From contig BPGH01000001.1 of the NCBI GenBank assembly GCA_026002935.1, positions 2,817,250-2,881,249 on the forward strand: a stretch of DNA of 64,000 bases, given 5' to 3'. The notes under the pieces were generated by a model. It was not told where the DNA came from. It worked only from the letters and a program-made list of their open reading frames with translations, and did no database searches. The stretch comes from Acidimicrobiia bacterium. Its GTDB lineage: Bacteria > Actinomycetota > Acidimicrobiia > IMCC26256 > PALSA-610. Shown here piece by piece: positions 1-8,375 of this stretch (position 1 is its first letter; every line of letters starts with the position of its first letter). The translations under genes were made by a program, and so were the position numbers.

Positions 1-548
1 TCGTAGCGCCGCGCGTGCTCGGCGTCGGCGACGAAGTTCATCGCGTCGCACATGCGGATCATGTCGACGTTGTTCCAGTCGTAGGGCGACAGGGAGATGT
101 GCAGCAGCACCCCCGGGGGATCGACCGACTGCAGCTCGAAGTTCCTCGACACGAGCGTGACCGGTTCCAGGCAGCACGCGCAGTGCGACTCCAGCCGCAC
201 CGTCCGGTCCCTGAACGGCGGCATGTGCGAGAAGGCGACGGCCTCCGACGCGCACCCGGCGAACGAGTGGAACCGGTCGTCGACGTAGGCCCGGACCTGG
301 GTCGGGAAGGAGGAGAACGGCGGTGCCTTCAGCAGGTTGCAGTTCTGCGTGTCCTCCTGGACCGTCACGACGATCCCGAGCTGCAGCTCCTTGTACGCCG
401 CGACGATCTCGCGCCGCGACAGCCCGGTCCGCTCGTGCACCTCGCGCAGGGTCGGCCCCCGGCCGTGCTCGCACCAGTGCTCGAAGACGAACGCGCGCAC
501 GTTCAGCGCGTGCTCGGAGAACTCGAAGGGCGGGACGTTCTGCGGCAT
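1..548 (-). CDS. MerB-like (alkylmercury lyase family) protein, C-terminus cut by window edge
   Basis: I translated the reverse strand from the ATG at 548 and read 182 residues before the sequence runs out. The N-terminal third looks like the winged-helix-like part of MerB, with REVHERTGLSRREI at about 35-48. The catalytic part aligns by eye with organomercurial lyase: Cys99 matches MerB Cys96, Glu102 sits where MerB has Asp99, SHC at 121-123 matches the structural SHC, and Cys167 in RMCDAMNF matches Cys159. The family cleaves carbon-mercury bonds, but many actinobacterial members lie outside mer operons, and no merA, merR or merT is visible here. The Asp-to-Glu change makes true organomercurial lyase activity uncertain. 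A -10 element lies 6 bases upstream of the ATG, so the gene probably has its own leaderless promoter. Confidence 0.72.
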   Translation of the reverse strand, partial: MPQNVPPFEFSEHALNVRAFVFEHWCEHGRGPTLREVHERTGLSRREIVAAYKELQLGIVVTVQEDTQNCNLLKAPPFSSFPTQVRAYVDDRFHSFAGCASEAVAFSHMPPFRDRTVRLESHCACCLEPVTLVSRNFELQSVDPPGVLLHISLSPYDWNNVDMIRMCDAMNFVADAEHARRY

Positions 549-554
549 GGGCGG

Positions 555-560
555 AGACTA
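555..560 (-). promoter_or_regulatory. -10 element TAGTCT of the MerB-like gene
   Basis: TAGTCT on the minus strand is followed by six bases and then the ATG at 548. It fits the TANNNT-plus-short-spacer pattern seen before many starts in this window and predicts a leaderless mRNA. Confidence 0.5.
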
Positions 561-598
561 ACGACACGCCGCCGGGCCGCGTCGCCGCGCGGACCGGC

Positions 599-1572
599 TC
601 ACCACGACCCCGCGCCGTCCCACGCGTCGATCGCCCACGCGAGCCGCTGCGCCGGATCCTCGATCGCGAGCCGCAGCACCCAGCCGCGCGACCGGTCGGG
701 CGCGCTCCACGCGACGAACCCCAGCCGGCCGACCGCTCCCGGGGGCACGGGCTCGTCGGGGTCGAGCCCGAGCACCGCGCGCAGCAACGCCCACGCCAGG
801 TCACGCCCGGCGGCGGCGCCCCGCCGGCGACCGGGCGGCCCCCCGAGGCCCCCGCCCAGGCGACGAGCGCGAGCGCCTCCCCGGGGTCGAGCCACGCGCC
901 CCGCGCGTCGGCGACCCCCAGCCCGCCGATCGCCGCGATCGCGTCGCCCTCCACGGCGGCGACGCGCGCCCGGCCCTCGGAGGAGGCCGTCCAGGCGCGC
1001 ACGAGGTCGCGGACCGCGGCGGTGACCTCCGGGTCGTCGACCGGCTCGCCCGCGCCCCCGCGCAGCGCGCGGCCGCGCGGGAGGTCGGGGGCGGGCGCGT
1101 CGACGCGGTCGGGCCGGTAGGTCGCGACCGGGTAGGCCGGCTCCCAGGGCTCGAGGTGCAGGGGCACCGCGAGCACGTCGGCGGCGGGCACCGAGGACGG
1201 GGCGACCGCCTCGCCGCGCACCACGCGCTCGTGCGCCGCGAGCGCGGCCGCCGGCCCGGGGACGACGTGCGGGGCGAGGTCGCCCCAGCGGTGCGTGGAC
1301 GCCGCGACCTCGGCGAGGGGGCCGAGCGCGAACCGCCCGGCGTCCTCGACGAGCACCGAGGCCGCGTACGGGGCGGGGGCGTCCAGGGCGAGCCGGTACT
1401 CGGCGTAGCTCGCGGCCGGCCAGAGCTGGCGGCCCCGCTCGAGCGCGGCGCGCGCCCGGTACCGGAGGTCGACGAGCGCGTCCCAGTCCCCGGCGGAGCA
1501 GCACGCGTCGGCGATCCGCAGCAGCTCGTCGAGGTCGTTCGCGTCGACGGCCGCGCCGATGCGGTCACGCAT
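599..1572 (-). pseudogene. Hypothetical protein gene interrupted by one frameshift
   Basis: The N-terminal frame starts at the ATG at 1572 (MRDRIGAAVDANDLDELL) and reads as normal coding sequence for about 250 residues, to a segment ending ALALVAWAGASGGR. It then degrades into Arg/Ser-rich shadow sequence. Sensible coding resumes in another frame (AGRDLAWALLRAVLGLDPDE) and runs to a stop at 599. The switch lies around 800-830 in a GC-rich stretch with repeated GCC/CCG, and the span is not a multiple of three. Repaired, the protein would have about 324 residues, be rich in Ala, Asp and Trp, and lack signal peptide or membrane segments. I do not recognise the family. It starts 11 bases after the acyl-CoA dehydrogenase stop, so the two are probably co-transcribed. 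It may be a real pseudogene or a one-base assembly error. Confidence 0.7.
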
Positions 1573-1583
1573 CGCGCCGCCGG

Positions 1584-2597
1584 TCAGACGACGCTCTCAC
1601 CCGCCTCGACGCGCGGCCGCAGCAGCGACGCGAGCCGGGCCCGGTGGAACGCGGCGTCGCCGAAGTGGACCTGGTCGAGCTGGGCGCGCTTCAGGAAGAA
1701 GTGCAGGTCGTGCTCCCAAGTGAAGCCGATGCCCCCGTGCACCTGCAGCGCGGAGGCCATCACCCGCTTCGACGCGTCCGCACACCAGGTCTTCGCGGCC
1801 GACGCCGCGACCGGCGCCTCGGCGTCGCCGGACCCGAGGCACCACGCGGCCCAGTACACGGTCGACCGCATCCCCTCCACGTCGACCAGCATGTCGGCGC
1901 ACCGGTGCTTCACGGCCTGGAACGAGCCGATCGGCCGGTCGAACTGGACGCGGTCCTTCGCGTAGGCGACCGCCATGTCGAGCGCGCGCGACGCGCTCCC
2001 GAGCAGGTCGGCGGCGGTGAGCACGGCGCCGCGGTCCAGCAGGCGGTCGGCCTCGTCCGGCCCGCCCACGACGCGAGCGCGCCCGGCGTCGAAGGGGAGC
2101 CACCCGAGCTCACGCGTCAGGTCCATCGCCGGCTGGCGGGCCGGGCGTTCGGGGAGCTCGAGGAGGTGGACCCGCTCGCCGTCGCGCACGATCGCGACGT
2201 CGGCCGACGGCGCGTAGGGCACCGGGTGGCGGGGGTCCCACGCGACGCAGGCGAGCGCGGCGCCCGACACGATCCGCTCCAGCCATCCGTCCTCCCCGGC
2301 GCGAGCGAGCACGTCGGCGGCGAGCAGTGCGGGGACGAGGGGCGCGGGCGCGGCGTGGCGCCCGAGCTGTTCGACGAGCACGGCGGCCTCGACGGTGCCG
2401 AGCCCGACGCCGCCGCGCGCCTCGGGCACCTCGATCGCGGGCCAACCCTGCTCGCACATGGCCCGCCAGAGGCGCTCGTCGAACCCGTCGCCGCTCGCGG
2501 TGTGCGACCGGACGCGCTCGGGGGACGCGAGGTCGCCGAGGAGGGCGGCGGCGCCGTCGGCCAGCGCGACCTGGTCGTCGGAGAGGTCGAAGTCCAT
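1584..2597 (-). CDS. Acyl-CoA dehydrogenase, short form
   Basis: This FAD enzyme should catalyse alpha,beta-desaturation of an acyl-CoA thioester and pass electrons to an electron-transfer flavoprotein. The N-terminal helical domain begins MDFDLSDDQVALADG. The C-terminal domain carries the family signatures FDRPIGSFQAVKHRCADM and VHGGIGFTWEHDLHFF. At 337 residues it is shorter than the usual 380 or so, and the C-terminal EGT-type segment holding the usual catalytic glutamate is not seen. Short chains of this kind in actinobacteria (the FadE26/FadE27-like group) often work as one half of an alpha2beta2 enzyme, so a partner chain is likely. That last point is inference from family knowledge. 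The frameshifted hypothetical gene follows 11 bases downstream. Confidence 0.85.
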   Translation of the reverse strand: MDFDLSDDQVALADGAAALLGDLASPERVRSHTASGDGFDERLWRAMCEQGWPAIEVPEARGGVGLGTVEAAVLVEQLGRHAAPAPLVPALLAADVLARAGEDGWLERIVSGAALACVAWDPRHPVPYAPSADVAIVRDGERVHLLELPERPARQPAMDLTRELGWLPFDAGRARVVGGPDEADRLLDRGAVLTAADLLGSASRALDMAVAYAKDRVQFDRPIGSFQAVKHRCADMLVDVEGMRSTVYWAAWCLGSGDAEAPVAASAAKTWCADASKRVMASALQVHGGIGFTWEHDLHFFLKRAQLDQVHFGDAAFHRARLASLLRPRVEAGESVV

Positions 2598-2801
2598 GGG
2601 AACGCCGAGTCTCGCGCGCCCGTCGGATCGGGGCCACGTCGCGCGCTGACGACGGGACGACCGGCACGCGGCGGCGCGCCGCGCGCGGGGGTCACCGGCC
2701 GCGGGCGGCCCGCGCGCCGAGGACCGTCACCGCGCCCGGCGCGTCGCCGGAGCAGCGCGCGACGGTCGCGGGCCGCGTCACCGGGTCCGGCCCGCCGTCG
2801 G

Positions 2802-2807
2802 TAGATT
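2802..2807 (+). promoter_or_regulatory. -10 element TAGATT of the citrate synthase gene
   Basis: TAGATT lies 34 bases before the ATG at 2842, leaving a leader of roughly 28 bases with a GAGGAG ribosome-binding site. Unlike many promoters here, this one makes a led transcript. Confidence 0.45.
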
Positions 2808-2841
2808 GCGGTGCCGAACCGACCGGATCAGAGGAGCCCAG

Positions 2842-4137
2842 ATGGCCGAGCCCCCCGCAGTCCTGCGCTGGAAGGACACGGAGATCGAGCTCCCGGTGGT
2901 CCGCGGCACCGAGGGCGAGGTCGGGATCGACATCTCGAGGCTGCGGGCGCAGACGGGCCTGATCACGCTCGATTACGGCTACGTGAACACCGGGGCGACC
3001 GAGTCGGCGATCACGTTCATCGACGGGGACGCCGGCATCCTCCGCTACCGCGGGTACGACATCCAGGACCTCGCCGACCAGGAGCACCCCTCGTTCCTCG
3101 AGACGGCGTGGCTGCTGATCTACGGCGAGCTCCCCACGATGGAGGAGCGCGAGAACTTCAGCCGCCTGATCCGCAAGCACACGCTGCTGCACGAGGACGT
3201 GAAGCGCTTCTACGACGGGTTCCCGCGCGACGCGCACCCGATGGCGATCCTGTCGGCCGTGGTGAGCGCGCTGTCGACCTTCTACCAGTCGACCGACGAT
3301 CCCCGGGACCCCGAGCAGCTCCAGCTCACGATCGTCCGCCTCATCGCGAAGCTCCCGACGATCGCGGCCTACTCGTACAAGAAGTCGATCGGGCAGCCCT
3401 TCCTCTACCCCGACAACTCGCTCGACCTGATCGAGAACTTCCTGCGCATGATGTTCGCGGTCCCGTCGGAGCCGTACGAGGTCTCCCCGACGGTCGTGCA
3501 CGCGCTGAAGCAGCTCCTGATCCTGCACGCGGACCACGAGCAGAACTGCTCGACGTCGACGGTCCGGCTCGTCGGGTCGTCGGACGCGAACCTCTACGCC
3601 TCGATCGCGGCCGGCATCAACGCGCTGTGGGGTCCGCTGCACGGGGGCGCCAACCAGGCGGTCGTCGAGATGTTGGAGGCCATCCGGGACTCGGGCCGCG
3701 ACCTGCAGCACTGGGTGAACCGCGCGAAGGACCGCAACGACGACTTCCGCCTGTCCGGCTTCGGTCACCGCGTCTACAAAAACTACGACCCGCGGGCGAA
3801 GATCATCAAGGAGGCCGCCGACCGCGTCCTGAAGGAGCTCGGCGTGCGCGACGAGCTGTTCGACATCGCGCTCGAACTCGAGCAGGTCGCGCTCACCGAC
3901 GAGTTCTTCATCGAGCACAAGCTGTACCCGAACGTCGACTTCTACTCGGGGCTCATCTACCGCGCGATGGGCTTCCCGACGAACATGTTCCCCGTCCTGT
4001 TCGCGCTCGGGCGGCTGCCGGGCTGGATCGCGCACTGGATGGAGCTGCACGAGAACCCGCGGACGAAGATCGGGCGGCCCCGCCAGATCTACACGGGCGC
4101 GACGGCGCGCACCTACGTCCCGATCGACCGGCGCTGA
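2842..4137 (+). CDS. gltA: Citrate synthase
   Basis: It condenses oxaloacetate with acetyl-CoA to form citrate, the entry step of the TCA cycle. The 431-residue length fits type II (hexameric, GltA-like) citrate synthases. Key segments are HADHEQNCSTSTVRLVGSS, GPLHGGANQAV (substrate histidine), FGHRVYKNYDPRA and the aspartate region DFYSGLIYRAMG. I start at the ATG at 2842 (MAEPPAVLRWKDTEIEL) because GAGGAG lies 6 bases upstream. An upstream in-frame start at 2806 would add a basic tail overlapping the promoter. The gene sits alone between a minus-strand region and the TetR-led operon. It supplies the sink for the acetyl-CoA expected from the surrounding catabolic genes. Confidence 0.96.
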   Translation: MAEPPAVLRWKDTEIELPVVRGTEGEVGIDISRLRAQTGLITLDYGYVNTGATESAITFIDGDAGILRYRGYDIQDLADQEHPSFLETAWLLIYGELPTMEERENFSRLIRKHTLLHEDVKRFYDGFPRDAHPMAILSAVVSALSTFYQSTDDPRDPEQLQLTIVRLIAKLPTIAAYSYKKSIGQPFLYPDNSLDLIENFLRMMFAVPSEPYEVSPTVVHALKQLLILHADHEQNCSTSTVRLVGSSDANLYASIAAGINALWGPLHGGANQAVVEMLEAIRDSGRDLQHWVNRAKDRNDDFRLSGFGHRVYKNYDPRAKIIKEAADRVLKELGVRDELFDIALELEQVALTDEFFIEHKLYPNVDFYSGLIYRAMGFPTNMFPVLFALGRLPGWIAHWMELHENPRTKIGRPRQIYTGATARTYVPIDRR

Positions 4138-4190
4138 CCGGCCGGGCCCGGCGGTTGCCTCCCGCCGGCTCCCGGGGCACAATGTGGAGA

Positions 4191-4838
4191 ATGACGTTCT
4201 CCGAACTCCCGGCCCGCCGGGGTGCGGGCGGGGGCGTCCCCGCGCCGGCCACGCGCCCGGCGGGACCGGCGGGCGGGACGACCGTCCGCGCCGCGCTCGA
4301 CGACCGTGCCGCCCGGCTGGTCGCCGCGGCGCGGGAGCTCGCGAACGAGACGGGGAGCGCCGCGTTCACGGTCGCCCAGGTCGCGCGGCGGGCCGGACTG
4401 TCGCTCAAGTCGTTCTACCGGTGCTTCCGCGGCAAGGACGACCTGCTGCTCGCCCTGCTGCGCGACGACAGCGGGCTCGGCGCGCAGATCCTGCGCGACC
4501 GTGCCGCCCGGTCCGACGACCCGCTCGCGGCCGTCGTCGACGCCCTGTTCGAGATGGCGACCGACCCGGCCTCGACCGGCTACGCGGGCATCCTCGTGCG
4601 CGAGCACCGGCGGCTGAGCGAGATCGACCCCATCGGGCTCGACCACGCGCTCGCACCGCTCACCGACGTGCTCGCCGAGCTGATCGGGACCGAGGACGCG
4701 CGGCGCGACGCCCACACGATGCTCGGGGTGCTCGTGGCGGGCATCCACGACGTGCTCTCCGGACGCGTCACCGACGCGCCCGGCCACGCGCGCTACCTGC
4801 ACCGGTTCTGCACCCGAGGCCTGACCGGAGGGAGCTGA
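4191..4838 (+). CDS. TetR-family transcriptional regulator
   Basis: This 215-residue repressor-type protein has an N-terminal helix-turn-helix, TVAQVARRAGLSLKSFYRCF, after a disordered Pro/Gly-rich tail of about 30 residues. The C-terminal half is a typical variable ligand-binding domain. The first in-frame ATG is at 4182. I prefer 4191 because a CACAAT -10-like element (4178-4183) then lies 7 bases upstream, matching the leaderless spacing of other genes here. Its TGA overlaps the ATG of the amidohydrolase (TGATG), so it is the first gene of a coupled operon and probably controls it in response to a pathway ligand. The ligand is unknown. Confidence 0.85.
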   Translation: MTFSELPARRGAGGGVPAPATRPAGPAGGTTVRAALDDRAARLVAAARELANETGSAAFTVAQVARRAGLSLKSFYRCFRGKDDLLLALLRDDSGLGAQILRDRAARSDDPLAAVVDALFEMATDPASTGYAGILVREHRRLSEIDPIGLDHALAPLTDVLAELIGTEDARRDAHTMLGVLVAGIHDVLSGRVTDAPGHARYLHRFCTRGLTGGS

Positions 4839-6085
4839 TGGCGGTCTCCGACTCCGTCCTGCGACGACTGCAGCCCCCCGGAGGCGACCGGCCGCAAGGC
4901 GCCGCGACGCTGCTCCCCGATCCGGAGCCGCGCGAACGCCACTACACGATCATCTCCGTCGACGACCACCTGATCGAGCCGGCCGACCTCTTCGAGGGAC
5001 GCGTGCCGGCGCGGCTCGCCGACCGTGCGCCGCGCGTCGTGGAGCTCGACGGCGGGCGCGAGACGTGGGTGTTCGAGGGCGACATGTACCCCCAGGTCGG
5101 GCTCAACGCCGTCGCCGGGCGCCCGAAGGACGAGTGGAGCATGGACCCGGCGCGCTTCGACGAGATGCGGCGCGGCTGCTGGGACGTCCACGCGCGCATC
5201 CGCGACATGGATCTCGACGGCGTCCACGCCACCGTGTGCTTCCCGTCGCTCATCGCCGGATTCGCCGGGACGATCTTCTCGCGCGCGAAGGACCCCGAGC
5301 TCGGGCTCGCCTGCCTGCGCGCCTGGAACGACTGGCACATCGAGGAGTGGGCGGGCGCCTACCCCGACCGGATCATCCCGCTGCAGCTCGCCTGGCTGCC
5401 CGACCCGCACCTCGCGGCCGACGACGTCCACCGGAACGCCGAGCGCGGGTTCAAGGCCCTCAGCTTCCCCGAGAACCCGGTCGACCTCGGGCTCCCGTCG
5501 CTGCACACCGACCACTGGGACCCGCTGCTGCGGGCGTGCGAGGAGACCCAGACGGTCGTGTGCCTGCACAACGGGTCGTCGTCGTGGACCGCCGCCCGCT
5601 CCCCCGGCGCGCCGCTCGAGCTGTACACCAGCCTGTTCCCCGTCAACGCGCTCGTGACCGCGGCCGACTGGCTGTGGGCACGCATCCCGACGCGCTTCCC
5701 CGGGCTGCGCGTCGCGTTCTCCGAGGGAGGGATCTCCTGGGTGCCGATGCTGATCGACCGCATCGAGTACGTGCTCGATCACTCCGCGGTCGGGGCGCAC
5801 GGCTGGGACGACCCCGACCTCTCGCCCGTCGACGCGCTCCGGCGCAACTTCTGGTTCTGCACCATCGACCTGCCGTCGACGTTCGAGCTGCGCGACCACA
5901 TCGGCATCGACCACATCTGCCTCGAGAGCGACTACCCGCACGCCGACTCGACGTGGCCCGACACCCAGGCGCGCGCCCACGCGGCGCTCGCCGGGCTGCC
6001 GGCCGACGAGGTCCGCAAGGTGACCTGGGAGAACGCCTCCCGGCTGTTCCGCCACCCCGTCCCCGAGGAGTTGCAGATCCCGTGA
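4838..6085 (+). CDS. Amidohydrolase family (Amidohydro_2-like) metal-dependent hydrolase
   Basis: This 415-residue TIM-barrel hydrolase resembles the amidohydrolase-2 group (ACMSD-like). The N-terminal metal-binding region reads SVDDHLIEPADLF. Other conserved points are CFPSLIAGFAG, WNDWHIEEWAG, FPENPVDLGLPS, LHNGSSS and the acidic C-terminal motif ESDYPHADSTWP. The start at 4838 has a strong GGAGGG site and overlaps the TetR stop. Its own stop overlaps the P450 start as GTGA. It is a clear paralogue of the gene at 30928, which is also next to a P450. Members of this family in actinobacteria are often linked to degradation of hydrophobic or aromatic compounds. The substrate cannot be deduced. 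Confidence 0.88.
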   Translation: MAVSDSVLRRLQPPGGDRPQGAATLLPDPEPRERHYTIISVDDHLIEPADLFEGRVPARLADRAPRVVELDGGRETWVFEGDMYPQVGLNAVAGRPKDEWSMDPARFDEMRRGCWDVHARIRDMDLDGVHATVCFPSLIAGFAGTIFSRAKDPELGLACLRAWNDWHIEEWAGAYPDRIIPLQLAWLPDPHLAADDVHRNAERGFKALSFPENPVDLGLPSLHTDHWDPLLRACEETQTVVCLHNGSSSWTAARSPGAPLELYTSLFPVNALVTAADWLWARIPTRFPGLRVAFSEGGISWVPMLIDRIEYVLDHSAVGAHGWDDPDLSPVDALRRNFWFCTIDLPSTFELRDHIGIDHICLESDYPHADSTWPDTQARAHAALAGLPADEVRKVTWENASRLFRHPVPEELQIP

Positions 6086-7266
6086 GCTACGAGACGGACC
6101 CGGTCGCGACGATGTTCACGACCGACTTCGCCGACGACCCCATCCCCGGCTACCGCACGCTGCAGGACACCTGCCCCGTCACGCGCGGCCCGAGCCCGTT
6201 CGGCGGCCAGGGCGTGGTGATCACCCGCTACGAGGACGTGCTGTGGGCCCTGCGGCACCCCGAGATCTTCTCCTCCGCCGAGGCCGTCCAGGTCGGCAAC
6301 GAGGTGCCGCTCATCCCCCTGTCGGTCGACCCGCCCGAACACGCCAAGTACCGGCGCCTGCTCGACCCGCAGTTCTCGCCCCGCAAGATGGCGGCCCTCG
6401 AACCCGAGATGCGCGCGCTCGTCAACGACGTGATCGACCGGTTCGCCGGACGCGGCGAGTGCGACTTCCACGAGGAGTTCGCGACGCCGATCCCGTCGAC
6501 CTTCTTCCTCGCGCTCATGGGGCTCCCCCAGGACGACCTGCCGCGGTTCCTGCAGTGGCGGGACAACACGATCCGGCCCGACACCTCGGGCGGCGAGACC
6601 CCCGAACAGATCCGGGAGCGGACCGGCCACGAGATCACGGCGTACTTCGAGCGCGCCATCGAGGAGCGCCGCCGCGACCCGGGCGACCGCCTGCTCGGCA
6701 TGCTCGTGCACGCCGAGGTCGACGGACGGCCCCTGACCCGTGCCGAGCTGCTCGGGACGTGCCACCTGCTGCTGCTGGGCGGGCTCGACACCGTCACGGC
6801 GACGCTCGACTGCGCGATCGCCTACCTCGCGCGCCATCCGCAGCGGCGGCGCGCGCTCGTCGACGACCCGTCGCTCGTGCCCGCCGCCGTCGAGGAGCTG
6901 CTGCGGCACGAGACGCCGGTGATGATGGTGCCGCGGGTGATCGTGCAGGACGTCGAGATCGGCGGGGTCCAGTGCCGGGCAGGTGACAGCGCGACGCTCC
7001 TGCTCGGCGCGGCCGACTGCGATCCCGCCGAGTTCGACGCACCCGAGGAGGTTCGCTTCGACCGGCCGAACAACCGGCACCTCGCGTTCGGGGGCGGCCC
7101 GCACCGCTGCCTCGGGTCGCATCTGGCGCGCCTCGAGCTGCGCGTCGCGCTCGAGGAATTCCACCGCCGGATCCCCGAGTACGAGCTCGCCCCCGGGGCC
7201 GAGCTGCACTACTCCCCCGGGATCCGCCAGGCCGACCGGATCCCGCTCGTGTTCGCCGCCTCGTGA
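6082..7266 (+). CDS. Cytochrome P450
   Basis: This 394-residue soluble monooxygenase should hydroxylate a hydrophobic substrate using electrons from a ferredoxin and a reductase not present here. The I-helix oxygen-binding segment is LLLGGLDTVTATL at about 230-242, with Gly-Gly where Ala-Gly is usual. The ExxR motif is EELLRHE near 271. The heme loop FGGGPHRCLGSHLA places the axial cysteine at about residue 343. It starts with GTG at 6082, overlapping the amidohydrolase stop, and ends overlapping the alcohol dehydrogenase GTG, so the four genes are translationally coupled. A P450 followed by an alcohol dehydrogenase suggests hydroxylation then oxidation of the new alcohol. Confidence 0.94.
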   Translation: MSYETDPVATMFTTDFADDPIPGYRTLQDTCPVTRGPSPFGGQGVVITRYEDVLWALRHPEIFSSAEAVQVGNEVPLIPLSVDPPEHAKYRRLLDPQFSPRKMAALEPEMRALVNDVIDRFAGRGECDFHEEFATPIPSTFFLALMGLPQDDLPRFLQWRDNTIRPDTSGGETPEQIRERTGHEITAYFERAIEERRRDPGDRLLGMLVHAEVDGRPLTRAELLGTCHLLLLGGLDTVTATLDCAIAYLARHPQRRRALVDDPSLVPAAVEELLRHETPVMMVPRVIVQDVEIGGVQCRAGDSATLLLGAADCDPAEFDAPEEVRFDRPNNRHLAFGGGPHRCLGSHLARLELRVALEEFHRRIPEYELAPGAELHYSPGIRQADRIPLVFAAS

Positions 7267-8342
7267 GGGCCGCCGTCTGGCGGGCCCCGGGCGCGCCGCT
7301 CACCGTCGAGTCGCTCGACCTGCGCCCGCCCGGTCCTCGCGACGTCGTCGTGCGGATCGCGGCGAGCGGCGTGTGTCACAGCGACCGCAGCGTCCGCGAC
7401 GGGACGATCCCGCACCCGCTGCCCGCGGTGCTCGGGCACGAGGGCGCGGGGGTCGTCGAGCGCTGCGGCGCGGCCGTGACCGGGCTCGAGCCCGGCGACC
7501 ACGTCGTGCTCGCGTGGGTCGCGCCGTGCCGGCGCTGCTTCCAGTGCCTGCACGGACACCCCGAGCTGTGCGAGCACGGGATGGACCACGCCTGGGCCGA
7601 GCCGTACGCCCGCGACGCGTCGGGGGCGGGGGTGCTCGCCGCGTTCGGCACCGCGACGTTCGGGGAGCTCACCGTGGCGCCCGAGCACGCGTGCGTGCGC
7701 GTCGATCGCGACTTCCCGCTCGAGCTCGCGGCCCTCGTCGGGTGCGCGGTGGTCACCGGGGTCGGCGCGGTGCGCTACAGCGCCCGGGTCGCGCCCGGGG
7801 AGAGCGTCGCCGTCGTCGGGTGCGGCGGGGTGGGGCTCGCGGCGATCCAGGGGGCGCGCCTGGCCGGTGCGGCGCCGATCGTCGCCGTCGACCGCGTCGG
7901 CGCGAAGCTCGACCTCGCGCGCGCCTGCGGCGCGACCGACGCCCTCCACGCGGACGACGACCCGGTCGAGGCGGTGCGGGAGCTGACGGGCGGGCGCGGG
8001 GTCGACCACGCGATCGAGGCGGTCGGGAGCCCCGCGACGATCCGCGCGGCCTACGACATGACCCGCCGCGCGGGTACCGTGACCGTGGTGGGCGCCGGCC
8101 GCTTCGACGACGTCGTCGGGTTCGGCGCGATGGAGCTGATGGTCGACGCGAAGACGATGCGCGGTTGCGTGTACGGGGCGACCGATCCCGCACGCGACGT
8201 CCCGGAGATGCTGCGGCTCCACCGGGCGGGCCGGCTCGACCTCGGCGCGCTCGTCTCGCGCCGGATCTCGCTCGACGGGATCGACGACGCGTTCGCGGCC
8301 ATGGACACCGGCGAGGTCGCGCGCAGCGTCGTGGTGTTCTGA
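7263..8342 (+). CDS. Zinc-dependent alcohol dehydrogenase (MDR family)
   Basis: This 359-residue enzyme should oxidise an alcohol with NAD(P). Catalytic zinc ligands are visible as Cys in SGVCHSD, the His-Glu pair in GHEGAGVVE and Cys in ALVGCAVVTG. The structural zinc lobe has four cysteines in CRRCFQCLHGHPELCE. The Rossmann glycine motif is VVGCGGVGLAA. It starts with GTG at 7263, overlapping the P450 stop, so it is expressed with it. It most resembles the class III / mycothiol- or aryl-alcohol-type dehydrogenases of actinobacteria. A likely job is oxidising the P450 product. The exact substrate is unknown. Confidence 0.92.
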   Translation: MRAAVWRAPGAPLTVESLDLRPPGPRDVVVRIAASGVCHSDRSVRDGTIPHPLPAVLGHEGAGVVERCGAAVTGLEPGDHVVLAWVAPCRRCFQCLHGHPELCEHGMDHAWAEPYARDASGAGVLAAFGTATFGELTVAPEHACVRVDRDFPLELAALVGCAVVTGVGAVRYSARVAPGESVAVVGCGGVGLAAIQGARLAGAAPIVAVDRVGAKLDLARACGATDALHADDDPVEAVRELTGGRGVDHAIEAVGSPATIRAAYDMTRRAGTVTVVGAGRFDDVVGFGAMELMVDAKTMRGCVYGATDPARDVPEMLRLHRAGRLDLGALVSRRISLDGIDDAFAAMDTGEVARSVVVF

Positions 8343-8375
8343 ACGGCCCACGGACGACGCGAACGAGGGGGGACC

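Noticed and set aside
599..1572. Programmed ribosomal frameshift
   Set aside because: No slippery heptamer or clear downstream pseudoknot is visible; an indel is simpler. It would need comparison with orthologues.
2806..2841. Longer N-terminus for citrate synthase
   Set aside because: It would start inside the -10 element; ATG at 2842 has a GAGGAG site 6 bases upstream.
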